A stretch of 7,887 nucleotides of DNA from Bacteroidales bacterium. GTDB lineage: Bacteria > Bacteroidota > Bacteroidia > Bacteroidales > UBA12077. Every line of letters starts with the position of its first letter. Position 1 is the first letter of the stretch. Of this stretch, positions 7,101 to 7,887 are shown piece after piece. The notes beneath the pieces were generated by a model, which did no database searches, was not told where the DNA came from, and was given only the letters and a program-made list of their open reading frames with translations. Location: contig DAOVYZ010000152.1 of the NCBI GenBank assembly GCA_030635365.1, positions 1 through 7,887 on the forward strand. The letters run 5' to 3'. Both the position numbers and the translations under genes were made by a program.

Positions 7101-7385
7101 AAAATTTTATGGGCAAAAAATGGTAAAGAAGCCGTAGATCTTTGCTTAAAAGGCAATGTCGATTTGGTTTTAATGGATATCAAAATGCCTGAGATGGATG
7201 GGTATGAAGCAACTCAAAAGATTAAAGAACAAAAAAGTAATATAAAGATCATAGGACAAACAGCTTATGCTCAAGATAATGATAAGCAAAAATGTTTAAA
7301 TGCAGGTTTTGATAGTTATATGCCAAAACCAATTAAAGTAGAAAATTTATTATCAACTATAGATCAACTTTTTTTAAAAAATTAA
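4104..7385 (+). CDS. Hybrid sensor histidine kinase: periplasmic Cache-like domain, three PAS domains, HisKA-HATPase, receiver
   Basis: A 1093-residue inner-membrane signalling protein. TM1 is at 11-31. A periplasmic sensor at 32-293 resembles a double-Cache (dCache_3-like) ligand-binding fold, with a VEPIIYNGEYIGCVEFG strand pair at 165-181. TM2 is at about 296-316, followed by a short helical linker with no clear HAMP. PAS1 (about 350-456) carries C391, C400-H401 and C405. PAS2 is at about 468-583 and PAS3 at 590-705, ending ISEDIT. HisKA has phospho-acceptor H734 (NLSHEIRTP). HATPase has N856 (N box), DSGIGI at 885-890 and GGTGIGL at 914-920. The receiver (975-1091) has acidic D981/D982, phospho-acceptor D1025 (LMDIKMPEMDG), T1053 and K1075. 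All catalytic residues are present, so it should autophosphorylate at H734 and pass phosphate to D1025. There is no DNA-binding output domain and no response regulator or Hpt gene nearby, making it an orphan in this window. The signal is unknown. It is divergent from the PagL-like operon and probably has its own promoter. Confidence 0.93.
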   Translation: MDSEQRLKNKTIFAVMLVLLVLCAIYFSLGLRNQKIYIDWQVQKDNEIVNIEIKHLLYTTNQLYRNKIHYFINNPDIKKEFYSNDIESLYQKVFPYYTVLKSEDPYHFEVNFYSKDNILILDMETGPGNQNKIANKNSLVTKVNEIQHKESGFEFANSLLYYKMVEPIIYNGEYIGCVEFGIRENEVIEHITKEFEILVASVFNAKNIEKHYYENFKSSISIDNYLVHSIFEKENFKNLLNANQGLKQGKFSYNNKFFFLSFIEVENNLRNTGLEGVVYIKDISVLQNQFHATLYRSLLIILLILATTFIILHFSFNSLIYKIFNLQDSIDKRLAKKTKEIVKTNEELNQIFNTTGNSMRLIGNDFKVLRINRAFTMLSGISKEDAEGKKCYEVFPGPHCHTNECPLNLIKNGEERIEQYIKKKNKHGKIIPGVLSSVAFKGQNGEILGIIEDFKDISKRIEVEEALKRTEQQFSTFMDNLPLGVFIKDENLKAVYLNKQMNQVFSNEQYKNKTPEELFPEEYAKRVIEEDKRVLNGEVLVVEHQLPDSSGNLQTYQAHKFRFRGIDNSWQIGGLSLNITEKEKTELQLKILSNAIHHSPACVIIINLKREIQYVNPRFTKITGYNPEEVINKEISILNPEDNSASIYQNIPKVVLSGKEWQGEFQHLKKNGEKHWELASISPVKNDKGKITHFVVISEDITSRKKTEKELIDAKEKAEESNRLKTAFLANLSHEIRTPMNAIIGFSNLLLDQDISYEEKVKLKNLINDNSQNLLKLIGDVIDISKIQSGNIDIHKSTCFVNKLLLDLYVSFSIKIENDDKKDIHLTMHKGLRDKNFSINTDPIRLKQVLFNLIENAIKFTKKGFVEFGYTLIKKENKIQFHVIDSGIGISSEKFDMIYDLFRQADDSFTREYGGTGIGLTIAKKIVAHLNGNIWVQSTPNQGTNIYFTLPLEIKETVPEKVKEKTDNIFDWNNKVVLVADDVIVNYKLFEEILTPTKAKILWAKNGKEAVDLCLKGNVDLVLMDIKMPEMDGYEATQKIKEQKSNIKIIGQTAYAQDNDKQKCLNAGFDSYMPKPIKVENLLSTIDQLFLKN

Positions 7386-7452
7386 TTTAACATTTTTTCG
7401 TTTTTTAATCAAATAGACTATTAAGCTGTAAATTAATTTCTTAATTTTTTAT

Positions 7453-7460
7453 TAAATTTG
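7453..7460 (+). promoter_or_regulatory. Candidate -7 element for the HU-CCDC81 gene
   Basis: TAAATTTG matches the TAnnTTTG consensus exactly and lies 40 bases before the ATG at 7501, giving a short leader of about 34 bases. No TTG is present at the expected -33 distance, only AT-rich sequence, so support is partial. It would give the downstream gene transcription independent of the kinase. Confidence 0.35.
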
Positions 7461-7500
7461 TTCACATATTTAGATTTTAAGCTAACAAAAAATAACCATT

Positions 7501-7887
7501 ATGATCGCAACCTACATTCAGGAATTGCTTGCCACAAACAACAGGGTTATTGTTCCAAACTATGGAGCTTTCTTAGTACGTGCCACTTCAAAAAGTAAGG
7601 ATGCAAATACATTGAAAGAGAAACTCAAGGATGTTTATTTCAGCCCTTTTCTTAAATTCAATGACGAACTTCTTGAAAAATATATAATTAAAAAAGAGGG
7701 CATAGCAAAAGAGCAAGCTGCAGAAAAAATTACCCAATTTATTGACGAAGTAAAAAAAGTATTGGAACAAGAAAAACCTTACGAGATAAAAGATTTTGGG
7801 AAATTTATAGCTGACAAACAAGGTAAAGTGCAATTTACAACATCTGCTAAAGAAGAGTCTGAACCTGTTAAAGAAGAGAAAAAAGAA
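7501..7887 (+). CDS. HU-CCDC81-domain protein, probably SPOR-type, N-terminal part (3' end outside window)
   Basis: An open frame of 129 codons starts at ATG 7501 and runs off the window end without a stop. It begins MIATYIQELLATNNRVIVPN-YGAFL, the hallmark of the Bacteroidota HU-CCDC81 N-terminal domain (family pattern: ELL.....VIVP.fGgF). A second HU-like half spans about 50-108: FSPFLKFNDELLEKYI, a helix with a KEQAAEKI segment, YEIKDFGKF, and a final GKVQFT strand. From about 110 the sequence becomes Lys/Glu-rich (KEESEPVKEEKKE), as in the linker that in this family leads to a membrane segment and a C-terminal SPOR peptidoglycan-binding domain. Those later domains are expected from the family, not seen. 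HU-like folds usually bind DNA, but the role of this variant is poorly known; links to the septum or cell envelope are inference. It is 115 bases downstream of the kinase on the same strand. Confidence 0.8.
   Translation, partial: MIATYIQELLATNNRVIVPNYGAFLVRATSKSKDANTLKEKLKDVYFSPFLKFNDELLEKYIIKKEGIAKEQAAEKITQFIDEVKKVLEQEKPYEIKDFGKFIADKQGKVQFTTSAKEESEPVKEEKKE

Noticed and set aside
7376..7398. AAAAAAT/ATTTTTT pairing after the kinase stop as a terminator
   Set aside because: The stem is entirely A-T, only 7 pairs, and overlaps the coding end; too weak to call.
7588..7833. Minus-strand 81-residue Phe-rich frame at the window end
   Set aside because: It is antisense to the HU-CCDC81 gene, and its Phe/Tyr richness comes from the Lys/Glu codons read in reverse.

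Overview
The window looks like ordinary chromosome of a member of the Bacteroidota, probably near the Bacteroidales/Marinilabiliales. The basis is the strongly AT-rich sequence, a type IX secretion (T9SS) C-terminal sorting signal remnant, promoter candidates of the Bacteroidota TAnnTTTG type, a Bacteroidota-style HU-CCDC81 protein, and a large dCache/PAS hybrid histidine kinase. No composition or database calculation was run, so the order-level placement is inference.

Layout. Positions 1-138 hold the right end of an IS630-family insertion sequence, with the last 41 codons of its transposase. It abuts, probably at a TA dinucleotide, a headless T9SS sorting domain (to 318). This looks like a secreted-protein gene cut by the transposon. 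From 3706 down to 358, on the minus strand, run three closely spaced genes that probably form one operon: a PagL-like outer-membrane lipid A deacylase/acyloxyacyl hydrolase, a ferritin-like-VIT1 fusion (MbfA-type iron/manganese membrane protein), and dgt (dGTP triphosphohydrolase). A non-coding region of about 400 bases (3707-4103) separates this operon from a divergent gene and carries candidate promoters in both directions plus a thrice-repeated AACCTAT motif. The plus-strand gene at 4104-7385 encodes a 1093-residue hybrid sensor kinase: two membrane segments around a periplasmic Cache-like sensor, three PAS domains (the first with a Cys/His cluster), HisKA, HATPase and a C-terminal receiver. 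After a 115-base gap, the beginning of an HU-CCDC81 (probably SPOR-type) protein runs off the window at 7887.

How the genes fit together. The minus-strand operon mixes envelope lipid remodelling, metal export and nucleotide-pool control, and no single pathway joins them. The divergent kinase might sense an envelope or small-molecule signal, but its output partner is not in the window. I found no clear undescribed system. The points most worth a second look are the IS/T9SS junction, the Cys-containing first PAS domain, and the repeated motif between the divergent promoters.
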